34,174 nucleotides of DNA from Marinilabiliales bacterium (GTDB lineage Bacteria; Bacteroidota; Bacteroidia; Bacteroidales; F082): NCBI GenBank assembly GCA_002869465.1, contig PKSW01000475.1, positions 1 through 34,174 of the forward strand. The letters are read 5' to 3'. The notes under the pieces are model-generated. The model searched no databases. It saw only the letters and a list, made by a program, of their open reading frames with translations, and was not told the origin of the DNA. Positions 7,870-16,434 of this stretch are shown here, in pieces. Position 1 is the first letter of the stretch, and each line of letters starts with the position of its first letter. Position numbers and translations under genes: made by a program.

Positions 7870-8601
7870 TTATGTTATAAAAGACGACTTAACACTGGTA
7901 AAATGTTGCATGCTGGTCATATTATTTTCAAAGTGGGTGCCTATAACAGCAATATCAGCGCCTGCTTTATACTTTTCATGCAACAATTCGGGAGTTTTGA
8001 TGCCGCCGCCAACCACCAGTGGAATATCTATTGAATCTTTTACAAATTGAATCATTTCTTTGGGGATGCTATTTTCAGCACCACTTCCGGCATCCATGTA
8101 GATCATTTTTAATCCCAGCATTTCTCCGGCCATGGCCGTACAGGCAGCAATGTCCTTCTTGTCTGAAGGAATCGGAAACGAATTGCTCATATAACTTACA
8201 GATGTTGGTTTTCCGCTATCGATGAGCATATAACCGGTAGCAATGGATTCGAGGCCGCTTAATCTGATGTAGGGCGCTGCGATCACATGCATGCCAATCA
8301 GCATATCAGGGTTTCGGCCTGAAATGAGTGATAAAAATAAAATAGCATCCGCATTGCTGCTTAATTGGTAATTGTTACCAGGAAAAATGACAACGGGTAA
8401 ACTGCAATTGTCTTTGATAATCTGAATGCTTTGATGCAGGCTGTCGTTAATCAGCAAGCTGCCGCCCACAAAAAAATAGTCGGCTTCGGCAAGTTGGGCA
8501 TTTTTTGCTGTTTTTTCAATCTCTTCACGGGTCAGTTTATCAGGGTCAACCAGGATGGCCAACTGTTTTCTTTTTCTGTAAAACTGATCGAGAATTTGCA
8601 T
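7870..8601 (-). CDS. GGGP/HepGP synthase family protein (PcrB/GGGPS-like TIM barrel)
   Basis: Prenyltransferase family joining a polyprenyl diphosphate to sn-glycerol-1-phosphate. In archaea this makes the first ether bond of membrane lipids; in Bacillus, PcrB makes heptaprenylglyceryl phosphate. Diagnostic segments are ILVDPDKLT, FVGGSLLIND, VIFPGNNYQLS, the DAGSGAE loop and VVGGGIKTPE (phosphate binding). The computed ORF starts at a TTG (8619). I prefer the ATG at 8601 (MQILDQF, 243 aa), because family members start shortly before the VDPDK strand. It follows metF with a 24-bp gap from the ATG (6 bp from the TTG) and so is probably in the riboswitch-controlled transcript. Which prenyl chain it uses is not visible. 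Confidence 0.88.
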   Translation of the reverse strand: MQILDQFYRKRKQLAILVDPDKLTREEIEKTAKNAQLAEADYFFVGGSLLINDSLHQSIQIIKDNCSLPVVIFPGNNYQLSSNADAILFLSLISGRNPDMLIGMHVIAAPYIRLSGLESIATGYMLIDSGKPTSVSYMSNSFPIPSDKKDIAACTAMAGEMLGLKMIYMDAGSGAENSIPKEMIQFVKDSIDIPLVVGGGIKTPELLHEKYKAGADIAVIGTHFENNMTSMQHFTSVKSSFIT

Positions 8602-8625
8602 ACAACATCTTTCAGACAAAAATAA

Positions 8626-9585
8626 TTAAAAAACCGCTTTTGCGATCTTTTGAATATTGTCTGTTTTACCCATGGTATACAGATGCAATACCGGTACCCC
8701 GGCAGCTATTAATTCCTTTGATTGATTGATGGCCCATTCCACACCAAGTTCTCTTACCTGTTTGTTGTCTTTACATTTAATAATCTCTTTAACCAGTTCA
8801 ACCGGCATATCCACATTGAATGTTTTTGGGATGGATGTAAGATGATTTGCTATCGAAACCGGCTTTAAACCGGGAATAATAGGCACGGTGATCCCTTTTT
8901 GGCGGCATCGTTTTACGAAATCAAAATACTTTTTATTGTCAAAAAACATTTGAGTAACAATATAGGATGCTCCTGCTTCGATTTTCTTTTTTAGGAAGAA
9001 AAGATCACTATCCATATTGGGTGATTCGGCATGTTTTTCGGGATACCCCCCCACACCGATACAGAAATCCATAGACCTGGTATTTTCAAGGTCTTTTTCA
9101 AGATAAATTCCCTTATTCAGATCCATTACCTGGTTCACCAGATCCAGGGCATAGGTATTGCCTTCGGGTTCAGGGATGAATACCTTGGCATTTGGCAATG
9201 GGTCACCTCTGAGGAGCAGTACATTTTTAATTCCTAAAAACTGAAGGTCGATCAATGCATTCTCTGTGTCTTCTTTGGTGAATCCACCACAAATGATATG
9301 TGGCACAACCACCAGGTTGTAACGGTATTTGATGGCTGCTGCAATACCAACAGTTCCGGGCCTTTTGCGAACCGTGCGCTTTTTATGATATCCATTGGGC
9401 ATGTGATCGTAAACCACCTCCTGCTGGTGATATGTGATATTTACAAAAGAAGGGTCAAATTCAATCAACGCATCGATGGCTTCACGGGTTGATTCAAAAT
9501 CGTGACCTTTTAAAGGGGGAAGCAATTCGAATGAAAACAATGTTTTCTCGGATCTTTCTATATGTTCAGTAACTGATAATTCCAT
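8626..9585 (-). CDS. metF: 5,10-methylenetetrahydrofolate reductase
   Basis: FAD-dependent enzyme reducing methylene-THF to methyl-THF, the methyl donor for MetH. The 319-residue length is normal for a bacterial single-domain MTHFR. Visible family landmarks are FSFELLPPL near the N-terminus (catalytic Glu of the FExxPP-type motif), VPHIICGGFTKEDTE, VLLLRGDPLP, the SYIVTQMFFD strand and VPIIPGLKPVS. The ATG at 9585 lies three bases beyond the metH stop, so metH-metF is a tightly coupled operon. The downstream neighbour is the GGGP synthase. Regulation is expected through the SAM riboswitch ahead of metH. Confidence 0.95.
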   Translation of the reverse strand: MELSVTEHIERSEKTLFSFELLPPLKGHDFESTREAIDALIEFDPSFVNITYHQQEVVYDHMPNGYHKKRTVRKRPGTVGIAAAIKYRYNLVVVPHIICGGFTKEDTENALIDLQFLGIKNVLLLRGDPLPNAKVFIPEPEGNTYALDLVNQVMDLNKGIYLEKDLENTRSMDFCIGVGGYPEKHAESPNMDSDLFFLKKKIEAGASYIVTQMFFDNKKYFDFVKRCRQKGITVPIIPGLKPVSIANHLTSIPKTFNVDMPVELVKEIIKCKDNKQVRELGVEWAINQSKELIAAGVPVLHLYTMGKTDNIQKIAKAVF

Positions 9586-9588
9586 AGT

Positions 9589-12500
9589 TTAAAGGGTGTT
9601 TACGGGTAACCATTGTTTTACTTGTTGTTCGCTTACTTTTTTCCGTTGTGCATAATCACGGACCTGGCCAGGCAATAATTTGCTGATGTTGAAATATTTC
9701 GATTCAGGATGTGCAAAATAGTATCCGCTCACGGTAGCCGCCGGATACATGGCAAAACTTTCAGTTAATTGCACCCCGGTTTTATTTTCAGCATCCAGCA
9801 GATCAAAAAGGGTTCTTTTTTCAGAATGTTCCGGACAAGCGGGATATCCCGGTGCGGGCCTGATACCCTGGTAGGCTTCCTTAAGCAGTTTTTTCATATC
9901 AGGATTCGATTCATCCGAATAGCCCCAGTATTCAGTTCTAACTTTATAATGTAATAGTTCAGCAAAAGCTTCAGCAAGCCTGTCAGCCAGTAATTTCAAC
10001 ATGATGGCATTGTAATCGTCTCCTTCTTTCTGAAATTTTTGAAGTTGCTTTTCGATGCCTATACCGGCAGTTGCCACAAAGGTACCCATGAAATCAGTTG
10101 TACCGGATTCTTTTGGGGCAATAAAATCAGCCAGGCATAAATTAGGTGTTCCCGGTTTCTTTTTTTCCTGGTTTCTGAGAAAGTGGAACGTACCGAGTTG
10201 CTTTTTTTTATCAAGGTCGTTAAAAAATTCAACACTATCGTTTACCGAATAGGCCGGATAAATGCCAAAAGCGGCATTAGCAGTCAGCCAATCTTCTTCT
10301 GTGATTCTGTCCAGCATCTGCTGTGCATCATCATATAGTTTTCGTGCTTCAACACCTTTTAACGGATCATCAAATATGGCTGGATATTTACCACTGATCT
10401 TCCATGCATGAAAAAAGAAGGTCCAGTCAATAAACGATCTGATCTCCGCAATTGGATAATTCATCAGGTATTTATTACCGATGATTTTGGGTTGCTGAAT
10501 AGAATCCTGCTTCCAATCTAATTGAAGTTTATTTTTTCTGGCTTCCGCGAGACTAATGAGGTTTTTTTCGCCTTGCTTTTGCAGGTGCTGATTTTTCAGT
10601 GCTTCATATTCCTGATCAATATTCTTAATAAATGCTGCTTTATCAGTTTCAGATAGTAACTTACCAGCGATATGGATCACTTTTGAAGCATCCTTTACGT
10701 GGACGATGGGTACATCTGCTGCCGGTTTAATTTTAACTGCTGTATGAATTCTGGAGGTTGTGGCGCCACCAATAAGCAGTGGAATTTTGATGCCCTTTCG
10801 CTTCATTTCAGAAGCTACATGTACCATCTCTTCGAGCGAAGGTGTAATAAGGCCACTTAATCCCAATAAATCGGCATTCTCTTTTTCTACAACTTCCAAA
10901 ATCTTTTCAGCAGGCACCATCACACCCAGGTCAATTACTTCATAGTTGTTGCAGGCAAGCACCACGCCAACAATGTTTTTTCCAATGTCGTGTACGTCTC
11001 CTTTAACGGTTGCTAATACGATCTTGCCCGAATTTTTTCTACCGGATATTTTTTCGGCTTCTATATAGGGCAGGAGATAAGAAACCGCCTTTTTCATCAC
11101 CCGGGCACTTTTAACTACCTGAGGCAGGAACATTTTACCATCACCAAACAAGTCACCCACGATATTCATTCCATCCATCAGGGGTTGTTCGATCACATCA
11201 ATGGCACGAGGTAATTTTATACGGGCTTCTTCCACATCCACTTCAATATGATCGGTAATACCTTTCACCAATGCGTGTTTTAATCTTTCCTCTACTGAAG
11301 CCTTTCTCCAGGCCAATTCTTCTTTTATTTTCTCGCCTCCCCGATCTTTGATCGTTTCGGCATATTCCAGTAGTCGTTCTGTTGCATCCTCTCTCCTGTT
11401 TAATACAACATCTTCCACATATTCTTTTAATGGTTCTGGTATTTCATCATAAATTTGCAACATACCGGGGTTTACAATGCCCATATCCATTCCTGCTTTG
11501 ATGGCATGAAACAGAAACACCGAATGCATGGCTTCGCGCACCATATAGTTGCCCCTGAATGAAAATGACAGGTTGCTCACCCCACCGCTAACTTTGGCGT
11601 GTGGCAAATTTTCCTTGATCCATTTTGTGGCTGTGATATAATCAACTGCATAATTATTATGCTCAGGAATACCTGTGCCGATAGCCAGAATATTCGGATC
11701 GAAAATGATGTCTTCCGGTGGAAATTTTGCTTTATCAACCAACAAATGATATGCGCGCTTACAAATTTCGATGCGTCTTTTAAAACTGGCGGCCTGGCCT
11801 TCTTCATCAAAAGCCATGACAACTGCTGCAGCACCATAAGCATGGATTTTTTTAGCCAGTTGAATGAATTCCTCTTCCCCGTTTTTTAAACTAATAGAAT
11901 TGACAATGCATTTGCCCTGAACACATTTGAGACCGGCCTCGATCACTTCCCATTTGGAGGAATCGATCATGATGGGCAGTCGTGAAATTTCTGGATCAGA
12001 TGCCAGCATATTCAGGAAATTCACCATTTCTTTTTCGGCATCGAGCATACCATCGTCAAGATTCACATCCAGGATCTGAGCACCGCCTTTTACCTGGTGG
12101 CTGGCTACTGAAAGGGCTTCTTCATAAGCTTCCTCCCTGATCAGCCTGGCAAATTTCTTCGAGCCGCTTACATTGGTTCTTTCTCCAATGTTGATGAAAT
12201 TTTTCTCTTTTTCGATTTTAAGTGCTTCCAGTCCGCTGACTTCAGTCGCTTTTGGTTTAACCGGTATTTCCCTTTTACAGTGTTCAGCAACAATTTGAGA
12301 AATGACCCGGATATGTTCAGGAGTAGTACCACAACATCCACCGACAATATTTACAAAACTATTCTCAACAAAATCTTTGATGTGGCGGCCCATCTGCTCA
12401 GGTGATTCGTCATATTCACCAAATTGGTTAGGCAATCCGGCATTCGGATAGACACTGACATTAAACGGTGCCAGAGAAGAAAGTTCTGAAAGATGCGGTC

Positions 12501-13254
12501 TGATCTGCTCGGCTCCGAGCGAACAATTTAAGCCAACACTCAACAAATCCATATGAGAAACAGAAGTGAAAAAGGCTTCCAGTGTCTGACCTGACAACGT
12601 GCGACCGCTGGCATCGGCAATGGTCCCGGAGACCATTACAGGGATTTTAGATCCGACTTCGTCCTGTAATTTTTGAATGGCAAATAAGGCAGCTTTCGCG
12701 TTTAATGTATCGAAAATTGTTTCAACTATCAGGGCATCAACACCTCCTTCCCAAAGAGCCTTCGACTGTTCATAATAATCGTTACAAAGCTGGTCGAAAC
12801 TGACATTCCGGTAACCAGGGTCAGTGACTTTAGGTGACATGGAAGCTGTTTTATTGGTCGGTCCGATGGCCCCGGCAACAAAGCGGGGTTTGGTGGGTGT
12901 AAGTGCTGTGAATTTATCAGCTGCTTTTTGTGCAATGCGTGCAGCGTTGAAGTTTATTTCATGCACATAATCTGCCAGCCCATAATCACTTTGTGAAATG
13001 CGGGTACTGTTAAAGGTGTTGGTTTCAATAATATCTGCACCCGCTTCCAGATAGGCTTCATGAATTTCTGCGATAATTTGAGGCTGGGTTAAACTTAACA
13101 AATCGTTATTGCCTTTTTGTAAACCTGCAACATCTTTAAATCGCGTTCCCCTGTATTCATTTTCTTCCAGCTTATAGCGCTGTATCATGGTTCCCATGGC
13201 GCCATCCAGAACAAGGATGCGATTTTTAAGTTCGTTATGAATATTAGCTTTCAT
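9589..13254 (-). CDS. metH: Cobalamin-dependent methionine synthase
   Basis: Transfers the methyl group of methyl-THF to homocysteine through cob(I)alamin. The protein is full length (1221 aa) with all four modules in the standard order. The homocysteine/Zn barrel (1-330) has Cys ligands in NCSLGAE near 243 and VGGCCGTT near 306. The pterin barrel (about 345-620) has [18 protein letters not shown]. The B12 cap and Rossmann domain (about 640-890) carry the cobalt-ligating His in DVHDIGKN near 753. The AdoMet reactivation domain (about 900-1200) has [15 protein letters not shown] near 1135. No frameshift is seen. It is the first gene after the SAM-I riboswitch and is followed at once by metF. 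Vitamin B12 must be made or imported by the cell. Confidence 0.97.
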   Translation of the reverse strand: MKANIHNELKNRILVLDGAMGTMIQRYKLEENEYRGTRFKDVAGLQKGNNDLLSLTQPQIIAEIHEAYLEAGADIIETNTFNSTRISQSDYGLADYVHEINFNAARIAQKAADKFTALTPTKPRFVAGAIGPTNKTASMSPKVTDPGYRNVSFDQLCNDYYEQSKALWEGGVDALIVETIFDTLNAKAALFAIQKLQDEVGSKIPVMVSGTIADASGRTLSGQTLEAFFTSVSHMDLLSVGLNCSLGAEQIRPHLSELSSLAPFNVSVYPNAGLPNQFGEYDESPEQMGRHIKDFVENSFVNIVGGCCGTTPEHIRVISQIVAEHCKREIPVKPKATEVSGLEALKIEKEKNFINIGERTNVSGSKKFARLIREEAYEEALSVASHQVKGGAQILDVNLDDGMLDAEKEMVNFLNMLASDPEISRLPIMIDSSKWEVIEAGLKCVQGKCIVNSISLKNGEEEFIQLAKKIHAYGAAAVVMAFDEEGQAASFKRRIEICKRAYHLLVDKAKFPPEDIIFDPNILAIGTGIPEHNNYAVDYITATKWIKENLPHAKVSGGVSNLSFSFRGNYMVREAMHSVFLFHAIKAGMDMGIVNPGMLQIYDEIPEPLKEYVEDVVLNRREDATERLLEYAETIKDRGGEKIKEELAWRKASVEERLKHALVKGITDHIEVDVEEARIKLPRAIDVIEQPLMDGMNIVGDLFGDGKMFLPQVVKSARVMKKAVSYLLPYIEAEKISGRKNSGKIVLATVKGDVHDIGKNIVGVVLACNNYEVIDLGVMVPAEKILEVVEKENADLLGLSGLITPSLEEMVHVASEMKRKGIKIPLLIGGATTSRIHTAVKIKPAADVPIVHVKDASKVIHIAGKLLSETDKAAFIKNIDQEYEALKNQHLQKQGEKNLISLAEARKNKLQLDWKQDSIQQPKIIGNKYLMNYPIAEIRSFIDWTFFFHAWKISGKYPAIFDDPLKGVEARKLYDDAQQMLDRITEEDWLTANAAFGIYPAYSVNDSVEFFNDLDKKKQLGTFHFLRNQEKKKPGTPNLCLADFIAPKESGTTDFMGTFVATAGIGIEKQLQKFQKEGDDYNAIMLKLLADRLAEAFAELLHYKVRTEYWGYSDESNPDMKKLLKEAYQGIRPAPGYPACPEHSEKRTLFDLLDAENKTGVQLTESFAMYPAATVSGYYFAHPESKYFNISKLLPGQVRDYAQRKKVSEQQVKQWLPVNTL

Positions 13255-13260
13255 TTTTAA

Positions 13261-13283
13261 TTCATGTATTCATATACATAGAA
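13261..13283 (-). promoter_or_regulatory. Hairpin just upstream of metH, possible riboswitch expression platform
   Basis: Stem TTC-ATGTAT / ATACAT-a-GAA (one bulged base) with loop TCAT, six bases before the metH ATG. There is no U run, so it is not an intrinsic terminator. It could instead affect ribosome access. This reading is inference only. Confidence 0.35.
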
Positions 13284-13320
13284 CAATTGCTAAATTAACT
13301 TTGATTGTTTGACTTAGCGC

Positions 13321-13432
13321 TTTCATTTATCATTTCCCCGTAAACGAGGTTAGGTATTGGCACCTTTTCCGTTGCAGGAGGGTTGCCAGGGCTTCATTGA
13401 GCCTAATCTCTCCACCCTTCTTTATAAATCAA
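13321..13432 (-). ncRNA. SAM-I riboswitch (S-box leader) of metH
   Basis: The minus strand carries the S-box core in order. The 5' P1 strand (ATTTAT) is followed by AAGAAGGGTGGAGAGATT, then the P2/P3 region AGGCTCAATGAAGCCCTGGCAACC with the invariant AUGAA and GGCAACC, then AAGGTGCCAATACCT and a P4 stem (CCTCG ... CGGGG). The 3' P1 strand ATAAAT pairs with the first. The aptamer ends about 66 nt before the metH ATG. No classical terminator follows, so control may act on translation. Binding of S-adenosylmethionine should lower metH-metF expression when SAM is plentiful. Confidence 0.93.
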
Positions 13433-13482
13433 AAAGCCTCAGGTTTATTGCAGGAACGCAGGAGAGGATTTGAATTATGAGG

Positions 13483-13490
13483 CAAATGTA
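13483..13490 (-). promoter_or_regulatory. -7 box (TACATTTG) of the riboswitch-metH transcript
   Basis: The minus strand reads TACATTTG (TAnnTTTG). A GTTT lies about 19 bp upstream as a possible -33 element. Transcription would begin near 13477, about 45 nt ahead of the aptamer. Confidence 0.6.
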
Positions 13491-13528
13491 GTATTTTTTC
13501 CAGATATGTAAACGGATTCTAAATAAGA

Positions 13529-13777
13529 TCAGGGTGCTAATTCCAATTCTAACGATCTTAAAGACAGTTCCCGTTTTGGTTTTTGGCAATTCGCCCTGTG
13601 ATTATCGCAGCAATGCATGATTTCAACGGCCTCTTTTTCAGTTACACGTAGGAGGAGTTCGAGTTTTTGGTATTGATCGAACTGATGAAATTTCAAATAC
13701 GGGCAAGCGTTATTTTCCAAACCGAATTTACAACCATTAAGGAATCTGGAAAAATCCAACCATTTATGTTCTGTCAT
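13529..13777 (-). CDS. Small cysteine-rich conserved-looking protein of unknown function
   Basis: This 82-residue soluble protein has no signal peptide or membrane segment. Cys and His are clustered: FLNGCKFGLENNACPYLKF near 13-31 (two Cys eight residues apart) and IMHCCDNHRANC near 53-64. This pattern suggests a metal site or a redox pair. I recognise no named family. The ORF fills the space between the riboswitch promoter and sahH, and no competing gene overlaps it. A 7-bp hairpin lies in its leader. Placed within the methionine/SAH locus it could be related to sulfur or methyl metabolism, but nothing in the sequence proves that. Confidence 0.65.
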   Translation of the reverse strand: MTEHKWLDFSRFLNGCKFGLENNACPYLKFHQFDQYQKLELLLRVTEKEAVEIMHCCDNHRANCQKPKRELSLRSLELELAP

Positions 13778-13787
13778 TTTGATGGTT

Positions 13788-13806
13788 CTTTAGTTTTTCA
13801 CTAAAG
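13788..13806 (-). promoter_or_regulatory. Leader hairpin of the small Cys-rich protein
   Basis: CTTTAGT/ACTAAAG forms a perfect 7-bp stem with a 5-nt loop, ending ten bases before the ATG at 13777 on the minus strand. It may be an RNA structure affecting translation or an operator. Confidence 0.35.
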
Positions 13807-13864
13807 ACAAATAAACAATTCGAAGGTCACATTGTTAAAACGGTATTAATAAACGCATCACGCT

Positions 13865-13880
13865 TATATTTCAAAATATA
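13865..13880. promoter_or_regulatory. 16-bp palindrome abutting the sahH -7 box
   Basis: TATATTT-CA-AAATATA is a perfect 7-bp inverted repeat with a 2-bp spacer, two bases upstream of TATCTTTG. A protein bound here would block the promoter. It is A/T-only in the arms, so chance is a real alternative. Confidence 0.3.
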
Positions 13881-13882
13881 GC

Positions 13883-13890
13883 TATCTTTG
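13883..13890 (+). promoter_or_regulatory. -7 box (TATCTTTG) of sahH
   Basis: TATCTTTG matches TAnnTTTG and lies 24 bases before the ATG at 13915. It overlaps the TTG used as the start by the computed ORF, which rules that start out. Confidence 0.65.
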
Positions 13891-13914
13891 CACCCCAAAA
13901 TAAAAATCGTATTT

Positions 13915-15369
13915 ATGTCAGAAATTGCAGTGAAACAAGAATTAAAATATAAAATAGCGGATATTTCCCTGGCCGAATGGGGAAGAAAAGAAATTGATAT
14001 TGCCGAAAAGGAGATGCCGGGTTTGATGTCAGTGCGTGAAAAATATGCGGCTGAGAAACCACTAAAAGGTGCCAGAATTATGGGCTCTTTGCATATGACC
14101 ATTCAAACAGCGGTGTTGATTGAAACACTTGTTGAATTGGGTGCCGATGTAAGGTGGGCCAGTTGTAATATATTTTCGACTCAGGATCATGCCGCAGCAG
14201 CCGTTGTAGTGGGTAAAAATGGTACCGTTGACAGCCCAAAAGGAACACCGGTTTTCGCATGGAAAGGTGAAACACTGGAAGAATACTGGTGGTGTACTAA
14301 ACAGGCACTGTCATTTCCCGATGGCAAAGGTCCTCAGTTAATTGTTGATGATGGGGGAGATGCCACGCTACTGATTCATAAAGGATATGCAGCAGAAAAC
14401 GATGCGTCAATCCTGGATGTAGTTCCGGAAAGTGTTGAAGAACGTGAAATTTTGAAGCTGTTGAAAAATACATTGGTTGAAGAGCCTAACAAATGGCACA
14501 AAACTGCTGAAGATTGGAGAGGCGTTTCTGAAGAAACGACAACAGGTGTTCACCGTTTGTATCAAATGATGGAAGAAGGAACTTTGCTGGTTCCAGCTGT
14601 GAATGTGAATGATTCGGTTACCAAATCGAAATTTGACAATTTATATGGCTGTCGCGAATCACTGGCTGATGGAATTAAAAGAGCTACCGATGTGATGATT
14701 GCCGGAAAAGTAGTCGTTGTTGCCGGTTATGGTGATGTGGGTAAAGGTTGTGCCAAGTCGATGAAATCATACGGCGCCAGGGTGATTGTTACAGAAATTG
14801 ATCCGATTTGTGCATTGCAGGCTGCCATGGAAGGATTTGAAATTACCACCATGGAAGAAGCCCTGAAAGAAGGAAATATTTTTGTGACTACCACCGGAAA
14901 CAAAGATGTGATCACGGCTGAACACATGGCAAACATGAAGGAAGAAGCCATCGTGTGTAATATTGGCCATTTTGATAATGAAATTCAGGTGTCTCAGCTT
15001 GAGAAATACCCGGGAGTTCAAAAAACCAATATCAAACCCCAGGTGGATAAATATACGTTTGAACATGGTGGTTCCATTTATCTATTAGCAGAAGGACGCC
15101 TGGTCAACCTGGGTTGTGCTACAGGCCATCCCTCTTTTGTTATGAGTAACTCGTTTACCAACCAAACACTGGCACAATTAGATCTATGGAAGAATAAAGA
15201 GAATTACAAAATTGATGTATATCGTCTTCCAAAGCATCTGGACGAGGAAGTAGCCAGACTTCATTTGGAAAAATTAGGTGTAAAACTGACGAAATTAACT
15301 CCTGAGCAGGCTGCGTATATAGGCGTAAAACCTGGTGGACCATACAAGCCTGAACATTACAGGTATTAA
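13915..15369 (+). CDS. ahcY: S-adenosylhomocysteinase (SAH hydrolase)
   Basis: NAD-dependent hydrolysis of S-adenosylhomocysteine to homocysteine and adenosine; cytosolic and normally tetrameric. The 484 residues from the ATG at 13915 (MSEIAVKQ) match the longer bacterial form. Landmarks are [47 protein letters not shown] (catalytic Lys/Asp region), the Rossmann motif [14 protein letters not shown] and the C-terminal [11 protein letters not shown]. That C-terminal Lys-Tyr tail reaches into the neighbouring NAD site in known structures. The track start at 13888 is a TTG inside the promoter, so I moved it. It diverges from the metH/small-protein side and supplies homocysteine to MetH. The released adenosine could be a substrate for the kinase at 25285. 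Confidence 0.96.
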   Translation: MSEIAVKQELKYKIADISLAEWGRKEIDIAEKEMPGLMSVREKYAAEKPLKGARIMGSLHMTIQTAVLIETLVELGADVRWASCNIFSTQDHAAAAVVVGKNGTVDSPKGTPVFAWKGETLEEYWWCTKQALSFPDGKGPQLIVDDGGDATLLIHKGYAAENDASILDVVPESVEEREILKLLKNTLVEEPNKWHKTAEDWRGVSEETTTGVHRLYQMMEEGTLLVPAVNVNDSVTKSKFDNLYGCRESLADGIKRATDVMIAGKVVVVAGYGDVGKGCAKSMKSYGARVIVTEIDPICALQAAMEGFEITTMEEALKEGNIFVTTTGNKDVITAEHMANMKEEAIVCNIGHFDNEIQVSQLEKYPGVQKTNIKPQVDKYTFEHGGSIYLLAEGRLVNLGCATGHPSFVMSNSFTNQTLAQLDLWKNKENYKIDVYRLPKHLDEEVARLHLEKLGVKLTKLTPEQAAYIGVKPGGPYKPEHYRY

Positions 15370-15389
15370 ATTTTTTTTAGATTAAATGA

Positions 15390-15417
15390 AGCGCTGCCGA
15401 TTGGTAGCGCTTTTTTT
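15390..15417 (+). terminator. Intrinsic terminator of ahcY
   Basis: AGCGCTGCC-GATT-GGTAGCGCT (9-bp stem including one G-T pair) followed by seven T. The T run overlaps the stop codon of the convergent lipoprotein gene. Confidence 0.88.
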
Positions 15418-15898
15418 AATTGTGAATGTACAACAGTGCACCATCATATTCGGCGGCATATTCAATCAAAGGATATTTTCCTTCTCCTTCATATAAATTG
15501 CCATCAAAAATAAAATAACTGTTATCGTTGCAAGTATCTTTTACTGTAGGGAAATAGTCTCCAACCACGAGCTTGCCGCAAACAGTCATATTCGTATTGC
15601 AACATAAAAATGGGTCGTTTGGAGGCTGACGTTCATAAGCTTTAAACTTGTCAATGTCTGCCCTGTAAACAATAATTCCACGGCTGCCCGGTGGTATATA
15701 TACCCCCGGCTTTTCATCCAGATAAAGCCAGCCGCTAACCGTGTTAATTTCAAGAAATTGTGTTGAATTAGGATTGATAGTTATATGAATGGAGACATTC
15801 GGGATATTCGGATTCACATTATTCTTATTGCACGATACAATCAGACTTAATACGAAGATTAAAACTACTGAAAATATAACTAAAATGGCTCGATTCAT
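15416..15898 (-). CDS. Lipoprotein with a Rieske-like fold, canonical 2Fe-2S ligands not present
   Basis: This 160-residue protein has a membrane-targeting N-terminus and a lipobox-like LIVSC (Cys23). The rest resembles Bacteroidota lipoproteins with a Rieske-type beta fold: GIIVYRADIDKFKAYER near 74-90, a Cys-rich middle, then SYFIFDGNLYEGEGKYPLIEYAAEYDGALLYI, which recalls the second half of a Rieske domain. The CxH and CxxH cluster ligands are missing. The middle holds Cys99, Cys100, Cys107 and Cys123 (PFLCCN, TVCG, DTCND) and no matching His. A disulfide-stabilised relic or another metal site is possible. The fold assignment is by remembered pattern only. It converges with ahcY. Confidence 0.6.
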   Translation of the reverse strand: MNRAILVIFSVVLIFVLSLIVSCNKNNVNPNIPNVSIHITINPNSTQFLEINTVSGWLYLDEKPGVYIPPGSRGIIVYRADIDKFKAYERQPPNDPFLCCNTNMTVCGKLVVGDYFPTVKDTCNDNSYFIFDGNLYEGEGKYPLIEYAAEYDGALLYIHN

Positions 15899-15976
15899 CG
15901 AATAATGGATATGATCAAAAACGCAATTAATTCAATATTATTTTGATATAAAAACTAATATATAATTACTTCCTTA

Positions 15977-15984
15977 TATTTTTG
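15977..15984 (+). promoter_or_regulatory. -7 box (TATTTTTG) of the small Lys-rich lipoprotein
   Basis: TATTTTTG matches TAnnTTTG but lies only six bases before the ATG at 15991, so the transcript would be leaderless or nearly so. It covers the TTG used by the computed ORF. Confidence 0.4.
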
Positions 15985-15990
15985 TTGTAT

Positions 15991-16293
15991 ATGCGAATCA
16001 TTGGCAAAAATAGAAAATTACTGACTGTGTTGTTATTGGCAGTCTTATTGTTGTCAATACAAACGATATCCGGTTGCAGGGGTAGTAAGGGTCAGCGGAG
16101 TGCATATAAAGCCCAAAAAGAGGCAGTAAAAGAAGATAAAAAAGAGCATGAAGAAATATTAAAAACCCATTACGACAGGCAATCGGATTATACGAAGCAA
16201 ATGATGAAAGATATGAAGAAGGAGAATAAAAGAATAAAAAAAAGTAAGAAAAGATCTCTTTGGGACCGCCTGTTTAATAACAAATGCCGGTAA
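15991..16293 (+). CDS. Small Lys/Glu-rich lipoprotein of unknown function
   Basis: 100 residues from the ATG at 15991 (MRIIGKNRKL); the track's TTG start at 15982 lies in the likely promoter. A lipoprotein signal peptide is clear (LLLAVLLLSIQTISGC, lipid-modified Cys29). The mature part is a highly charged, probably helical chain (KEAVKEDKKEHEEILKTHYD and a run rich in KKENKRIKKSKK) ending in SLWDRLFNNKCR. No known domain is seen. Such short basic lipoproteins are common in Bacteroidota and the role is unknown. The efflux operon starts 141 bp downstream with its own -7 box, so the gene is probably separate. Confidence 0.65.
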   Translation: MRIIGKNRKLLTVLLLAVLLLSIQTISGCRGSKGQRSAYKAQKEAVKEDKKEHEEILKTHYDRQSDYTKQMMKDMKKENKRIKKSKKRSLWDRLFNNKCR

Positions 16294-16394
16294 TTATCAA
16301 GTTAAACCCCACCATATAAACCCCGTTATGTTTTTTTAACAAAAACCTTCAGAAACTGTTAACAATAAAATAGTTTCCAAAGTTTATATTTTTA

Positions 16395-16402
16395 TATATT
16401 TG
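16395..16402 (+). promoter_or_regulatory. -7 box (TATATTTG) of the efflux operon
   Basis: TATATTTG matches TAnnTTTG, 32 bases before the ATG at 16435. A GTTT near 16373-16376 sits at roughly the spacing of a -33 element. No palindromic TetR operator was recognised next to it. Confidence 0.55.
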
Positions 16403-16434
16403 CTGCTCGTTTTAAAATTCAAAATAGAGAATAG

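Noticed and set aside
8602-8619. TTG start of the GGGP synthase (MSERCC extension)
   Set aside because: An in-frame ATG six codons later fits the family length, and the extra residues are not typical of the fold.
13436-13483. GCCTCA/TGAGGC inverted repeat with T run ahead of the SAM riboswitch, as an upstream terminator
   Set aside because: The arms are only six bases and 36 bases apart, and one arm overlaps the -7 box, so it would not be in the transcript.
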